A DNA stretch of 11,972 bases from Gammaproteobacteria bacterium (GCA_027021095.1 JALUUZ010000209.1:1-11972), one strand, 5' to 3'. Counted from the first letter of the stretch, positions 1 through 6,733 are shown. Translations and numbers: made by a program. The notes: generated by a model not told the origin, from the sequence alone.

Positions 1-363
1 TTCGTGCAGGCCGAACTCGGCACAGAAATAGGCGACCAGGTCCTGCTCCGGGTCCAGGTACTGTTTGATTTCCGGGTCGATCGTCTTTTGGTGGTAGTTG
101 TCGAAGATCGACAGCGCGCGCTGAAATGACTCGATGAACAGCCGGTCCGATGCGGCCTGGTCGAGTTTCTGCTGTGCGATACGATGCAGAAACACCTTCG
201 GGTTGTGGCCGCAGCTTTCCCACAGCTCCGGGTCGAGCTGGATAAAGACCTGCCTGACCCGGATGTTCCAGGCGTAGAACAGGTTGCTGGCCAGTTCCTC
301 GAGGCTTTTCAGGCGTGATGGAATAACTGGTTGTACTTCAACGGAAAAACGTGATCCTGGCAT
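1..363 (-). CDS. glgP: Alpha-glucan (glycogen/maltodextrin) phosphorylase, GT35, N-terminal part
   Basis: This is the first 121 codons of a gene that runs off the left edge; the reading frame is open throughout. The family releases glucose-1-phosphate from alpha-1,4-glucans by phosphorolysis, using pyridoxal phosphate, in the cytoplasm. What is visible matches the N-terminal domain (formerly DUF3417) of the short bacterial/archaeal alpha-glucan phosphorylases: a leucine-rich helix with ELASNLFYAWN (about residues 23-33), QLDPELWESCGHNPKVFL (42-59), then the start of the substrate-domain signature LVAYFCAEFGLHE (109-121), which in the family runs on into the glycine-rich catalytic region. The catalytic lysine and PLP site are outside the window. 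The start at 363 follows an AAGGA at 377-381, a rather long 13-base spacing. It is divergent from soxYZ. A starch/glycogen synthase-like N terminus is the only rival, and this signature argues against it. Confidence 0.85.
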   Translation of the reverse strand, partial: MPGSRFSVEVQPVIPSRLKSLEELASNLFYAWNIRVRQVFIQLDPELWESCGHNPKVFLHRIAQQKLDQAASDRLFIESFQRALSIFDNYHQKTIDPEIKQYLDPEQDLVAYFCAEFGLHE

Positions 364-420
364 AACGTGTGGCAAATCCTTCTGTGGTCGAATATTGATC
401 AAGGCCGGCTCGAGCCGCCT

Positions 421-470
421 GTCACAATAAAATGTTTTTTATTTAAACGGTTTTAATATATTATAGGCCA
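421..470. promoter_or_regulatory. AT-rich divergent promoter region between glgP-like gene and soxYZ
   Basis: This is the most AT-rich stretch of the 341-base gap between the phosphorylase gene and soxY. On the reverse strand a perfect TATAAT lies at 465-460, about 97 bases upstream of the phosphorylase start, without a convincing -35. On the forward strand overlapping TATATT/TATTAT hexamers (457-464) follow a T-run near 435-440 at about promoter spacing. A start near 471 would put the hairpin at 474-533 at the 5' end of a soxYZ leader of about 230 bases. A perfect 12-base palindrome (CGGCTCGAGCCG, 406-417) nearby could be an operator. These are motif-level guesses only. Confidence 0.4.
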
Positions 471-473
471 GAA

Positions 474-533
474 CAGGAACCGTTGGCGGACAGCCGGTCC
501 GGGAGGACCGTACCGGTCCAACGGTGTCCCTGT
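474..533 (+). promoter_or_regulatory. Structured leader hairpin upstream of soxYZ
   Basis: A long interrupted inverted repeat. ACCGTTGG (479-486) pairs perfectly with CCAACGGT (518-525). It extends outward through bulges (ACAGG at 474-477 region against CCCTGT at 528-533) and inward by CGG (487-489) with CCG (513-515). At the tip CGGTCC (495-500) pairs with GGACCG (505-510) around GGGA, a GNRA tetraloop. It has no T-run after it, so it is not a classical terminator. It lies within the presumed 5' untranslated region of soxYZ, about 170 bases from the soxY start. It could be a cis-regulatory RNA element, a small RNA or a protein-binding DNA palindrome; no known riboswitch class was recognised. 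Confidence 0.5.
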
Positions 534-571
534 AACAAATGACCTTCCAACTATAACTACAACTGTCTGGG

Positions 572-591
572 CTGGTGCCGGAATCGAATCC
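572..591 (-). repeat. tRNA 3'-end-like sequence upstream of soxYZ (possible remnant att site)
   Basis: The ten bases CTGGTGCCGG at 572-581 recur at 1685-1694, where they are the 3' end (CCGGCACCAG on the reverse strand) of the real tRNA-Leu gene. Next to the 572 copy the reverse strand reads GGATTCGATTCCGG, which resembles a tRNA T-arm, although the stem is too short and lacks G53. The two copies are in the same orientation and bracket soxY and soxZ. No integrase is visible. The match is short and could be chance. Confidence 0.25.
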
Positions 592-704
592 TGAAACACG
601 GGATGGGTTTGGCAGCAACTCTTCGTGCTTATCAAGACCTTTCCGGATGCGTTGTCGAGCATCCTGTTTTTTTCACTATTGACCAACTGTTGATGGAGGT
701 TTTT

Positions 705-1169
705 ATGAGACGCAGAACACTGCTCAAAGGCACGATGAGCGCAGGGACCTTGCTTGTCGCTGCGAGTGCGGGCTTGTTGTCACCGCAGCATGTGATGGCG
801 GCCTGGCCGAAAGCCGCTTTTTCGGCGAAAAGAATCGAAGACGCCGTGCAGACACTGGCCGGCACCTCGTCGATGACGACTGACGATACCTCGGTGACCC
901 TGAAGGCGCCGCCAATCGCCGAGAACGGCGCGGAGGTCGGGGTCACCGTGTCGACCAGCCTGCCGAACGTGGACGCGATTTCCATTTTCGTCGAGAAAAA
1001 CAATTCGCCGCTGACCGGTACCTTTTTGTTGAGAGGAGCCAACCCTTTTGTGCGCACCCGGATCAAAGTCGGCAAGTCTTCTAACGTGGTCGCCGTGGTG
1101 CGTTCCAATGGCAAGCTGTTTACCACCAAGCGTATGATCAAGGTCACTATTGGTGGCTGTGGCGGATAG
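705..1169 (+). CDS. soxY: SoxY, periplasmic thiosulfate-oxidation sulfur carrier
   Basis: SoxY carries sulfur intermediates covalently on a C-terminal cysteine during periplasmic thiosulfate oxidation, as a heterodimer with SoxZ. The 154-residue product opens with a twin-arginine signal (MRRRTLLKG, hydrophobic stretch about 12-25, likely cleavage after MAA at 31-33). It continues with AWPKAAF and ends in GGCGG (150-154), the family signature with carrier Cys152. The start at 705 is chosen over an in-frame ATG at 603 because GGAGG at 695-699 sits 5 bases upstream and the Tat motif follows at once. The 34 extra codons of the longer reading frame have no family counterpart. soxZ follows after 17 bases. 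No soxA, soxB, soxX or soxCD is in the window, so this is either an isolated soxYZ pair or the rest lies elsewhere. Confidence 0.95.
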   Translation: MRRRTLLKGTMSAGTLLVAASAGLLSPQHVMAAWPKAAFSAKRIEDAVQTLAGTSSMTTDDTSVTLKAPPIAENGAEVGVTVSTSLPNVDAISIFVEKNNSPLTGTFLLRGANPFVRTRIKVGKSSNVVAVVRSNGKLFTTKRMIKVTIGGCGG

Positions 1170-1186
1170 AAACGGGAGGCAACGAG

Positions 1187-1600
1187 ATGACCAAGAATCC
1201 GAACAAAAACAAACGTGAAAAACAATCCACGCAGACATCCAGTGTCGAGACGCAGCCGGACAGCGGAAGTCAGCAGTTCAAAGTCCAGGTCCGGCACAAG
1301 GTCAAGGCAATGGTCGGCGCAAACGGTGATACCGTCGTCAAGACGATCGTCACCCACCCGATGGAGACCGGTTTCCGGCGTGACAAAAAGACAGGCAAGG
1401 TCATTCCGGCCTTCTTTATCCAGGAGTTTGCGGTCAGGCACAACGGCAAGACCGTACTGCTCGCCTACTGGGGACCAGCGATCTCCAAGAACCCGCTGTT
1501 GCATTTCACCTTCAATGGCGGGGCTTCCGGCGACAAGGTCAGTTTTTTCTGGAAGGACAATCGAGGTAACAAGGGGAGTTATTCGACGACTATCGTATAA
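1187..1600 (+). CDS. soxZ: SoxZ, partner of sulfur carrier SoxY
   Basis: SoxZ binds SoxY, presents its carrier arm to the other Sox enzymes and is thought to be exported with SoxY by the Tat system, having no signal of its own. The 137-residue product shows family motifs: HPMETGFRRD (57-66), VIPAFFIQEF (72-81), WGPAISKNPLLHFTF (95-109), GDKVSFFWKDN (115-125). GGGAGG at 1174-1179 lies 7 bases before the ATG and supports this start. SoxZ is usually a little over 100 residues. Here a hydrophilic N-terminal tail of about 28 residues rich in Asn, Lys, Gln, Ser and Thr precedes the conserved core (FKVQVRHKVK, 31-40). No alternative start lies near the core's beginning; the next ATG at 1310 would cut into it. 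The tail therefore seems real. It is almost certainly co-transcribed with soxY. Confidence 0.95.
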   Translation: MTKNPNKNKREKQSTQTSSVETQPDSGSQQFKVQVRHKVKAMVGANGDTVVKTIVTHPMETGFRRDKKTGKVIPAFFIQEFAVRHNGKTVLLAYWGPAISKNPLLHFTFNGGASGDKVSFFWKDNRGNKGSYSTTIV

Positions 1601-1621
1601 GCCGACTCAGCAAGCAACCGA

Positions 1622-1651
1622 TGCCGGGCAAGACATGGCTCTTGTCCGGCA
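1622..1651. terminator. Hairpin between convergent soxZ and tRNA-Leu
   Basis: A 12-pair stem (1622-1633 with 1640-1651, one G-U pair) closes a 6-base loop 21 bases after the soxZ stop and 34 bases past the tRNA 3' end on the other strand. Position between convergent genes suggests a bidirectional terminator. Neither strand shows a clear U-tract, so Rho-independent termination is not certain; it could instead protect the soxYZ 3' end. Confidence 0.5.
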
Positions 1652-1685
1652 CAGCGAAGTCGATGGATTGAATCGAATGCATACC

Positions 1686-1772
1686 TGGTGCCGGGGGAGG
1701 GACTTGAACCCTCACTCTGTTGCCAGAACGGGATTTTGAATCCCGCGTGTCTACCAATTTCACCACCCCGGC
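1686..1772 (-). tRNA. leuX-like tRNA-Leu(CAA): tRNA-Leu (anticodon CAA)
   Basis: An 87-base class II tRNA with encoded CCA. The acceptor stem GCCGGGG (1772-1766) pairs with CCCCGGC before ACCA. The D-arm region GTGGTGAAATTGGTAGACAC is typical of tRNA-Leu. The anticodon stem CGGGA/TCCCG encloses loop TTCAAAA, giving anticodon CAA (decodes UUG). A variable arm follows, and the T-arm is GAGGGTTCAAGTCCCTC. It is organised like E. coli tRNA-Leu(CAA). It reads towards soxZ, with its 3' end facing the sox genes. Confidence 0.97.
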
Positions 1773-1867
1773 GCTGCCGCCGCAAGAGCCCGGCCAAGAC
1801 CCCGCTGCCGTCGAAAACGCACGCGTCTTAAGGCCGTACCGATTGCTGAATACCGCAGCAATTGGCC

Positions 1868-1895
1868 ATTATAAATGTTTATAAAATTTCAGCAA
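1868..1895 (-). promoter_or_regulatory. Sigma-70-type promoter for tRNA-Leu
   Basis: On the reverse strand TTGCTG (1895-1890) and a perfect TATAAT (1873-1868) are separated by 16 bases. Transcription would start near 1861, leaving about 88 bases of leader before the mature tRNA. A hairpin (ATTGCTG 1842-1848 with CAGCAAT 1856-1862) lies at the start of that leader. The same AT-rich stretch must serve queA on the forward strand: TATGAT at 1900-1905 is a candidate -10, but its -35 is poor and it would give an almost leaderless mRNA. Confidence 0.65.
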
Positions 1896-1914
1896 CAAGT
1901 ATGATAGTGCGGCG

Positions 1915-2949
1915 ATGAAACAGGAAACAGACCGCAGCACCTTTTCCTACCTGTTACCAGAGGAACTGATCGCGCAGGCGCCGTTGCCGGAGCGTGCGCA
2001 AAGCCGGTTATTGTGCGTCGACAGACACACCGGCCGGGTGCACGACAGCCAGATGGCACGTTTTACGGACTATCTGCGTGCCGGTGACCTGTTGGTGTTC
2101 AACGACACCAAGGTGGTGCCGGCGCGCCTGTATGTGCAAAAAAGCACCGGTGGGCGGGTTGAGATCCTGCTCGAACGCTTGCTCACGCAGCAGCGGATGC
2201 TGGCGCAGCTGCGCGCCAGCAAAGCCCCGAAGCCCGGCAGCCTGCTGCATTTACCGGCCGGCGGGAGGCTGCAGGTGGTGTCGCGTCAACAGCAGTTTTT
2301 CGTGCTCGAGGCGTTGGACGGCGAACCGCTGATGCAGTTGTTTAGCGAGCATGGGCATATGCCCTTGCCCCCCTATATTAAAAGGACAGACACCGGTCTC
2401 GATGCCGAGCGCTACCAGACCGTCTACGCCCGTGAAGCCGGCGCGGTGGCCGCACCGACTGCCGGGTTGCACTTCAGCCATGCGCTGCTTGACCGGATCG
2501 AAGCGATGGGGGTCGAAAAGGCGTTTATCACCCTGCATGTCGGCAGCGGCACTTTCTCCCCGGTCAGGACACAGGACATCAGTCGGCATGTGATGCATCC
2601 GGAGGTCTATACGGTACCGCCGCAGGTGAGCGCACGGATCGCCGAGGTGCGCGGCCGGGGCGGGCGGGTGATCGCCGTCGGCACGACCGTGGTCCGCGCG
2701 CTGGAGTCGTTTGCGCAGACAGGCGAAAACGCCGGCGAGACCAGGATCTTTATCTACCCGGGTTACCGGTTCCGGCTGATCGACGCGCTGCTGACCAATT
2801 TTCATCTTCCGGAGTCGACGTTGCTGATGCTGGTCTGTGCGTTTGGCGGGATTCATCCTATACTGTCGGCCTATGAACATGCGGTGGCGCAGCGCTACAG
2901 GTTTTTCAGTTATGGCGATGCGATGTTTATCGCCGGAGAGTTGGATTGA
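1915..2949 (+). CDS. queA: S-adenosylmethionine:tRNA ribosyltransferase-isomerase QueA
   Basis: QueA transfers and isomerises the ribosyl group of S-adenosylmethionine onto preQ1 already inserted at the tRNA wobble position, forming epoxyqueuosine. The 344-residue product matches the family end to end: FSYLLPEELIAQAPLPERAQSRLL (10-33), DLLVFNDTKVVPARL (58-72), GHMPLPPYI (147-155), GAVAAPTAGLHF (176-187), TLHVGSGTF (206-214), LTNFHLPEST (293-302) and the C-terminal RFFSYGDAMFI (329-339). Length is close to the E. coli enzyme (356). The ATG at 1915 gives a normal N terminus but has no clear Shine-Dalgarno. With the candidate -10 at 1900-1905 this may be a very short leader. The TGA is followed immediately by the ATG of tgt, so the two enzymes, which act in succession on the same tRNAs, are translationally coupled. 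Confidence 0.98.
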   Translation: MKQETDRSTFSYLLPEELIAQAPLPERAQSRLLCVDRHTGRVHDSQMARFTDYLRAGDLLVFNDTKVVPARLYVQKSTGGRVEILLERLLTQQRMLAQLRASKAPKPGSLLHLPAGGRLQVVSRQQQFFVLEALDGEPLMQLFSEHGHMPLPPYIKRTDTGLDAERYQTVYAREAGAVAAPTAGLHFSHALLDRIEAMGVEKAFITLHVGSGTFSPVRTQDISRHVMHPEVYTVPPQVSARIAEVRGRGGRVIAVGTTVVRALESFAQTGENAGETRIFIYPGYRFRLIDALLTNFHLPESTLLMLVCAFGGIHPILSAYEHAVAQRYRFFSYGDAMFIAGELD

Positions 2950-4068
2950 ATGCAGTTTGAATTGATTTGCCAGGATGGCCGCGCGCGCCGTGGCAGGCTG
3001 GTGTTTCCACGTGGTGTGGTCAATACGCCGGCCTTTATGCCGGTCGGGACCTATGCGACGGTCAAGGGGCTGACCCCGGAAGAGCTGCGTGCACTGGGCG
3101 CGGAAATCGTGCTGGGTAATACCTTTCACCTGATGCTGCGTCCGGGTGTCGAGGTGATCGGTGCGCACGGTGACCTGCATGAGTTTATGCACTGGCCGTA
3201 CCCGATTCTGACCGATTCGGGCGGTTTCCAGGTGTTCAGCCTTGGCAAGTTGCGCAGGATCACCGAGCAGGGTGTCGAGTTTCGTTCGCCGGTCGACGGT
3301 GACAAGGTGTTTCTCGGGCCGGAGGAGTCGATGCGGGTGCAGCGTGCGCTGGGTGCCGATATCGTGATGTGCTTTGACGAATGTACCGAGTACCCGGCGA
3401 CGTATGACCAGGCCCGTGACTCGATGCAGTTGTCGCTGCGCTGGGCACAGCGTTGCCGGGCGGCACATGGTGACAACCCGGCAGCACTGTTCGGTATAGT
3501 ACAGGGCGGCATGTACCCGGACCTGCGCCGGCAGTCGTTACACGAACTGCTGGCAACAGGGTTCGATGGTTATGCGATCGGCGGCCTGTCGGTCGGCGAG
3601 CCGGCCGAGGAAAGGCAGGCGGTGCTCGAGGCGCTGGTGCCGGACATGCCGCAGGACAGCCCACGCTACCTGATGGGGGTCGGCACGCCGGAAGACCTGG
3701 TGGCATCGGTCCTGGCCGGTATCGATATGTTCGATTGTGTGATGCCGACCCGGCATGCACGCAACGGTTATCTTTTCGTGCGCGATGGTGTCCTGCGTAT
3801 TCGTAACAGCCGTTACCGGAACGACACCAGGCCGCTGGACGAGGCTTGTGGCTGTTATACCTGTCAGCACTACAGCCGCGCCTACCTGAAGCACCTGGAC
3901 AAGTGCAACGAGATCCTTGGCGCCCGGTTAAATACCATACATAACCTTTTTTACTATCAAGAGCTTATGAAGAATATTCGAAGTGCAATCGAAGCCGGGA
4001 CGCTGCAGGCGTTTGCTGCCGATTTTTTTCGCATACGCCAGGAAGAGACTGATAACGAGTCGAGCTAG
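2950..4068 (+). CDS. tgt: Queuine/preQ1 tRNA-guanine transglycosylase
   Basis: Tgt exchanges guanine-34 for preQ1 in tRNAs with GUN anticodons (Asp, Asn, His, Tyr); QueA then acts on the product. The 372-residue protein has the full set of family residues: general acid/base region ILTDSGGFQVFS with Asp89, FDECTEYP (142-149), FGIVQGG (181-187), nucleophile Asp262 in GIDMFDCVMPTRHARNG, and the zinc site Cys300, Cys302, Cys305 and His331 in CGCYTCQHY...NTIHNL. Numbering is two less than the E. coli enzyme. The start abuts the queA stop with no gap, and no separate promoter is needed. After the stop a 247-base gap with GC-rich hairpins separates it from yajC, which may therefore have its own promoter. 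Confidence 0.98.
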   Translation: MQFELICQDGRARRGRLVFPRGVVNTPAFMPVGTYATVKGLTPEELRALGAEIVLGNTFHLMLRPGVEVIGAHGDLHEFMHWPYPILTDSGGFQVFSLGKLRRITEQGVEFRSPVDGDKVFLGPEESMRVQRALGADIVMCFDECTEYPATYDQARDSMQLSLRWAQRCRAAHGDNPAALFGIVQGGMYPDLRRQSLHELLATGFDGYAIGGLSVGEPAEERQAVLEALVPDMPQDSPRYLMGVGTPEDLVASVLAGIDMFDCVMPTRHARNGYLFVRDGVLRIRNSRYRNDTRPLDEACGCYTCQHYSRAYLKHLDKCNEILGARLNTIHNLFYYQELMKNIRSAIEAGTLQAFAADFFRIRQEETDNESS

Positions 4069-4111
4069 TTAGTATAACCTATTGAAATGTTGATAAAATA
4101 TATGTTTGTGC

Positions 4112-4147
4112 CCGGCACTGCCGGATCGCGCGGGCCGATGCGGCCCG
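4112..4147. other. Two consecutive GC-rich hairpins after tgt
   Basis: CCGGC (4112-4116) pairs with GCCGG (4120-4124) around ACT. CGGGCCG (4131-4137) then pairs perfectly with CGGCCCG (4141-4147) around ATG. They lie 44 to 79 bases past the tgt stop, after an AT-rich stretch and without a following T-run. They could slow or end queA-tgt transcription with Rho, or stabilise its 3' end. I see no gene in the gap 4069-4315. Confidence 0.35.
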
Positions 4148-4229
4148 GTGACGGCCGCGGTCATGGTCCGCAGAGACGGCGATGCACTACCGCCGGTGTG
4201 CGTTTGGGAATGAGTTACAACCTGATCTG

Positions 4230-4275
4230 TGTAATAATACGCACGCCGTGAACCAGGCGGGTGGGCCGCCTGGTT
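4230..4275 (+). promoter_or_regulatory. Candidate yajC-secDF promoter and leader hairpin
   Basis: An extended -10 element (TG at 4230-4231, then T and AATAAT at 4233-4238) lacks an obvious -35, as such promoters often do. A start near 4245 would place a perfect 10-pair hairpin (AACCAGGCGG 4251-4260, loop GTGGG, CCGCCTGGTT 4266-4275) at the 5' end of a leader of about 70 bases before yajC. Only a short T-run (TTT, 4274-4276) follows, so it is more likely an mRNA-stabilising or attenuating element than a full terminator. Confidence 0.4.
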
Positions 4276-4315
4276 TCAACGATGACAGACAATCGGAACC
4301 TGACAGGAATACAGA

Positions 4316-4657
4316 ATGATTCAATTTTTAGTCGAAGCAGCAAAAACAGCCGGCAATGCACCGCAGGCCAGTCCTTATACCTTTCCACTGATGATGGTGC
4401 TGCTGGTCGCCGTTTTTTATTTTATGCTGATCCGGCCGCAGAACAAACGCGCAAAACAGCACCAGGAACTGGTCGCCTCGCTCGAGGTCGGGACCGAGAT
4501 CGTGACGGCCAGCGGTATGCTGGGGAAAATCGTGTCCATCAAGGACAATTTCATTACCCTGGAAATAGGCAACGGAGTCGAAATCATCATGCAGCGTAAC
4601 GCGGTCAGCGCCATCCTGCCGAAAGATACGATCAAGAACATTACCAGCAGCAAGTAA
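4316..4657 (+). CDS. yajC: YajC, SecDF-associated preprotein translocase subunit
   Basis: YajC is a small inner-membrane protein that associates with SecD-SecF and YidC around SecYEG. The 113-residue product has one membrane segment (about 22-38) followed by the family signature FYFMLIRPQNKRAKQH (34-49), then a cytoplasmic domain with VGTEIVTASGMLGKIVSI (58-75) and VEIIMQRNAVSAILPK (88-103). AGGA at 4305-4308 stands 7 bases before the start. It is the first gene of yajC-secD-secF, with 63 bases before secD. Length and sequence are normal for the family. Confidence 0.97.
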   Translation: MIQFLVEAAKTAGNAPQASPYTFPLMMVLLVAVFYFMLIRPQNKRAKQHQELVASLEVGTEIVTASGMLGKIVSIKDNFITLEIGNGVEIIMQRNAVSAILPKDTIKNITSSK

Positions 4658-4720
4658 AGGCAGCCGGGGAGCCCGGACTGCGCCAAGAAAACGAACCGAG
4701 CGAAGGAAAAGAAGACGCAA

Positions 4721-6733
4721 ATGATCAACGAATATCCCGCCTGGAAGTACGCGATGGTCGCCGTGATCATCGTGGTCGGCATCTTGTATGCGTTACCCAA
4801 TCTCTACGGCAAAAAGCCGACCGTAATCCTCAAGTCCAACCTTGAAGACCCGATGACGGAGACTTTTCGCAAGCAGGCGACGGACCTGCTGAAGACCCGC
4901 AAGATCGCGTTTACCGGCTCAGAGGTCAAGGGCAAGCGCTTGTTTTTCTATTTCAAGGACACCGAGACACAGCTGAAGGCGACGACGGCGTTCAAGGAAC
5001 AGTATTCAGAGAATTACCTGATTGCGCAGAACCTGGTGCCGGACACCCCGGCATGGATGCAGAAGATCAATGCCGAGCCGATGCATCTCGGACTCGACCT
5101 GCAGGGCGGTTTGCATGCAGTGATGGAGGTGGACCTGCACAGCGCGCTGAAGAAGTCGGTCGACCAGCTGCATCGCCGGGTGCGCCTGGAGCTGCTGCGT
5201 AAGAAATACCGCAACCGCGGTGTCAGAAAGATCGTCCGGCAGCTGAAAAAGACCGGCGACAGCGGCAAGTTACCGGATTACGGCGCGGCCGAACCGCGGG
5301 CCAGGGAGCTGACCGCGTACTACGGGCTTAAAATCAAGTTTACCAAGCCGTCGAATTTCGAGCGTGCAAAGAAATACCTGGAGAAGAAATACGGCGCGGC
5401 CTCCAAGGACAAGACGCACTGGGTGTTTGCCAGCACCGAGGGCGACAACAAGTATGTCGTGATGTTGATGCGGAATGCGACGATCGAAAAGGAAAAGGAC
5501 GCGGCGCTGGAAAAAAACATCCAGACCCTGCGCCGCAGGGCGGACGAGTCGGGGGTGTCGGAGCCTGTGATCCGGCGCCAGGGCAAAGACAGGATCGTGA
5601 TCCAGCTGCCTGGAGTACAGAACCCGGCGAAGCTGAAAGCCATCATGGGCAAGCAGGCGATACTCGAGGCGCACGGGGTCTCGGACAACGACAAGGGGGT
5701 CGCGATCGACCGCAAGACTGGCAAGGCGATCTGCCTGAATCCAAAAGACGTCGTGCCGGCATCGGGCGAAGAGGTGTATTTCGATCGGAATGGCTGCCCG
5801 CTGCTGCTGAAGAAGGAAGTCGTCTGGTCCGGTGAGAATGTCAAGAACGCAGTCGGCGGTTTTTCCAGCGGCAAAAACCCGACCCCGGCGGTGCATATCA
5901 CGCTGGATGACAAGGGCGGCAAGCGTAACTCGGAATATTCGTCCACGCATGTCGGCAAGCGCATCGCGATCGTCTTTATCGATACGGTCGAGGTCTACAG
6001 CAAGCACAAAACGGACCCGAAGACCGGCCAGGCGGTCAAGCGTTACAAGACCCGCAAGGTGGTGATCAACGATGCGGTGATCCAGACCCGGATCTACAAG
6101 AATTTCGAGATCAACAACATGGAGTCCCAGGATGCCGCCAACACCCTGGCCTTGCTGCTGCGCTCCGGATCGCTGGCGGCGCCGATGTACACGGTCGAGG
6201 AGCGTACCGTCGGTCCGAGCCTGGGCAAGCAGAATATCGAACAGGGATTCAACTCGGTGATCATCGGTTTCGTGCTGGTGCTGGTGTTTATGCTGGTGTA
6301 CTACCGCGTGTTCGGCCTGGTGGCCAATATCGCGCTGGTGTTCAACCTGATCCTGTTGATTGCCGTGCTGTCCATGCTGCAGGCGACACTGACACTGCCC
6401 GGGGTGGCCGGTATCGTACTGACGGTGGGCATGGCCGTGGACGCCAATGTGTTGATTTTCGAACGGATCAGGGAGGAGATACGAATGGGCAACTCGCCGC
6501 AGGCCAGTATTCACGCCGGCTATGAAAAGGCGCTGTCGACCATCGCCGACGCCAATATCACCACCTTTATCGCTGCGGTCGTGCTGCTGGGGATCGGCTC
6601 CGGGCCGATCAAGGGGTTTGCCGTGACCCTGTCGCTGGGAATATTGACCTCGATGTTTACCGCCATCATGGTAACGCGGGCGATCGTCAATCTGTGGTAT
6701 GGCGGCCGCAGGGTCGAGAGCCTGTCGATCTGA
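4721..6733 (+). CDS. secD: Protein translocase subunit SecD
   Basis: SecD forms with SecF a proton-driven RND-type membrane complex that helps pull exported proteins into the periplasm. Visible features: N-terminal membrane helix (about 9-26) after INEYPAWKY, the LGLDLQGG motif (123-130) opening the periplasmic head, VIRRQGKDRIVIQLPGVQNP (283-302), EERTVGPSLGKQNIEQG (493-509), and the C-terminal membrane bundle with VGMAVDANVLIFERIREE (569-586). Asp574 there corresponds to the proton-relay Asp519 of E. coli. It ends in RRVESLSI like its relatives. At 670 residues it is about 55 longer than E. coli SecD (615). The extra length lies in lysine/arginine-rich stretches of the periplasmic part (about 160-235 and 320-365), and the second holds Cys338 and Cys359. 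The best ribosome-binding sequence is AAGGA at 4703-4707, 13 bases away. Confidence 0.98.
   Translation: MINEYPAWKYAMVAVIIVVGILYALPNLYGKKPTVILKSNLEDPMTETFRKQATDLLKTRKIAFTGSEVKGKRLFFYFKDTETQLKATTAFKEQYSENYLIAQNLVPDTPAWMQKINAEPMHLGLDLQGGLHAVMEVDLHSALKKSVDQLHRRVRLELLRKKYRNRGVRKIVRQLKKTGDSGKLPDYGAAEPRARELTAYYGLKIKFTKPSNFERAKKYLEKKYGAASKDKTHWVFASTEGDNKYVVMLMRNATIEKEKDAALEKNIQTLRRRADESGVSEPVIRRQGKDRIVIQLPGVQNPAKLKAIMGKQAILEAHGVSDNDKGVAIDRKTGKAICLNPKDVVPASGEEVYFDRNGCPLLLKKEVVWSGENVKNAVGGFSSGKNPTPAVHITLDDKGGKRNSEYSSTHVGKRIAIVFIDTVEVYSKHKTDPKTGQAVKRYKTRKVVINDAVIQTRIYKNFEINNMESQDAANTLALLLRSGSLAAPMYTVEERTVGPSLGKQNIEQGFNSVIIGFVLVLVFMLVYYRVFGLVANIALVFNLILLIAVLSMLQATLTLPGVAGIVLTVGMAVDANVLIFERIREEIRMGNSPQASIHAGYEKALSTIADANITTFIAAVVLLGIGSGPIKGFAVTLSLGILTSMFTAIMVTRAIVNLWYGGRRVESLSI

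Noticed and set aside
576..650. Degenerate complete tRNA on the reverse strand upstream of soxY
   Set aside because: CCGGAA/TTCCGG could form an acceptor stem at a plausible total length, but no D-arm or anticodon stem forms. Only the 3'-end resemblance is kept, as a weak repeat.
603..704. Upstream extension of soxY to the ATG at 603
   Set aside because: The 34 codons have no family counterpart and would bury the Tat signal; GGAGG marks the start at 705.
632..1504. Reverse open frame of 290 codons across the sox genes
   Set aside because: Shadow of soxY and soxZ, both supported by motifs and ribosome-binding sites.
2251..3468. Reverse open frame of 405 codons
   Set aside because: Antisense to queA and tgt, which are unmistakable; the translation is H/R-rich shadow.
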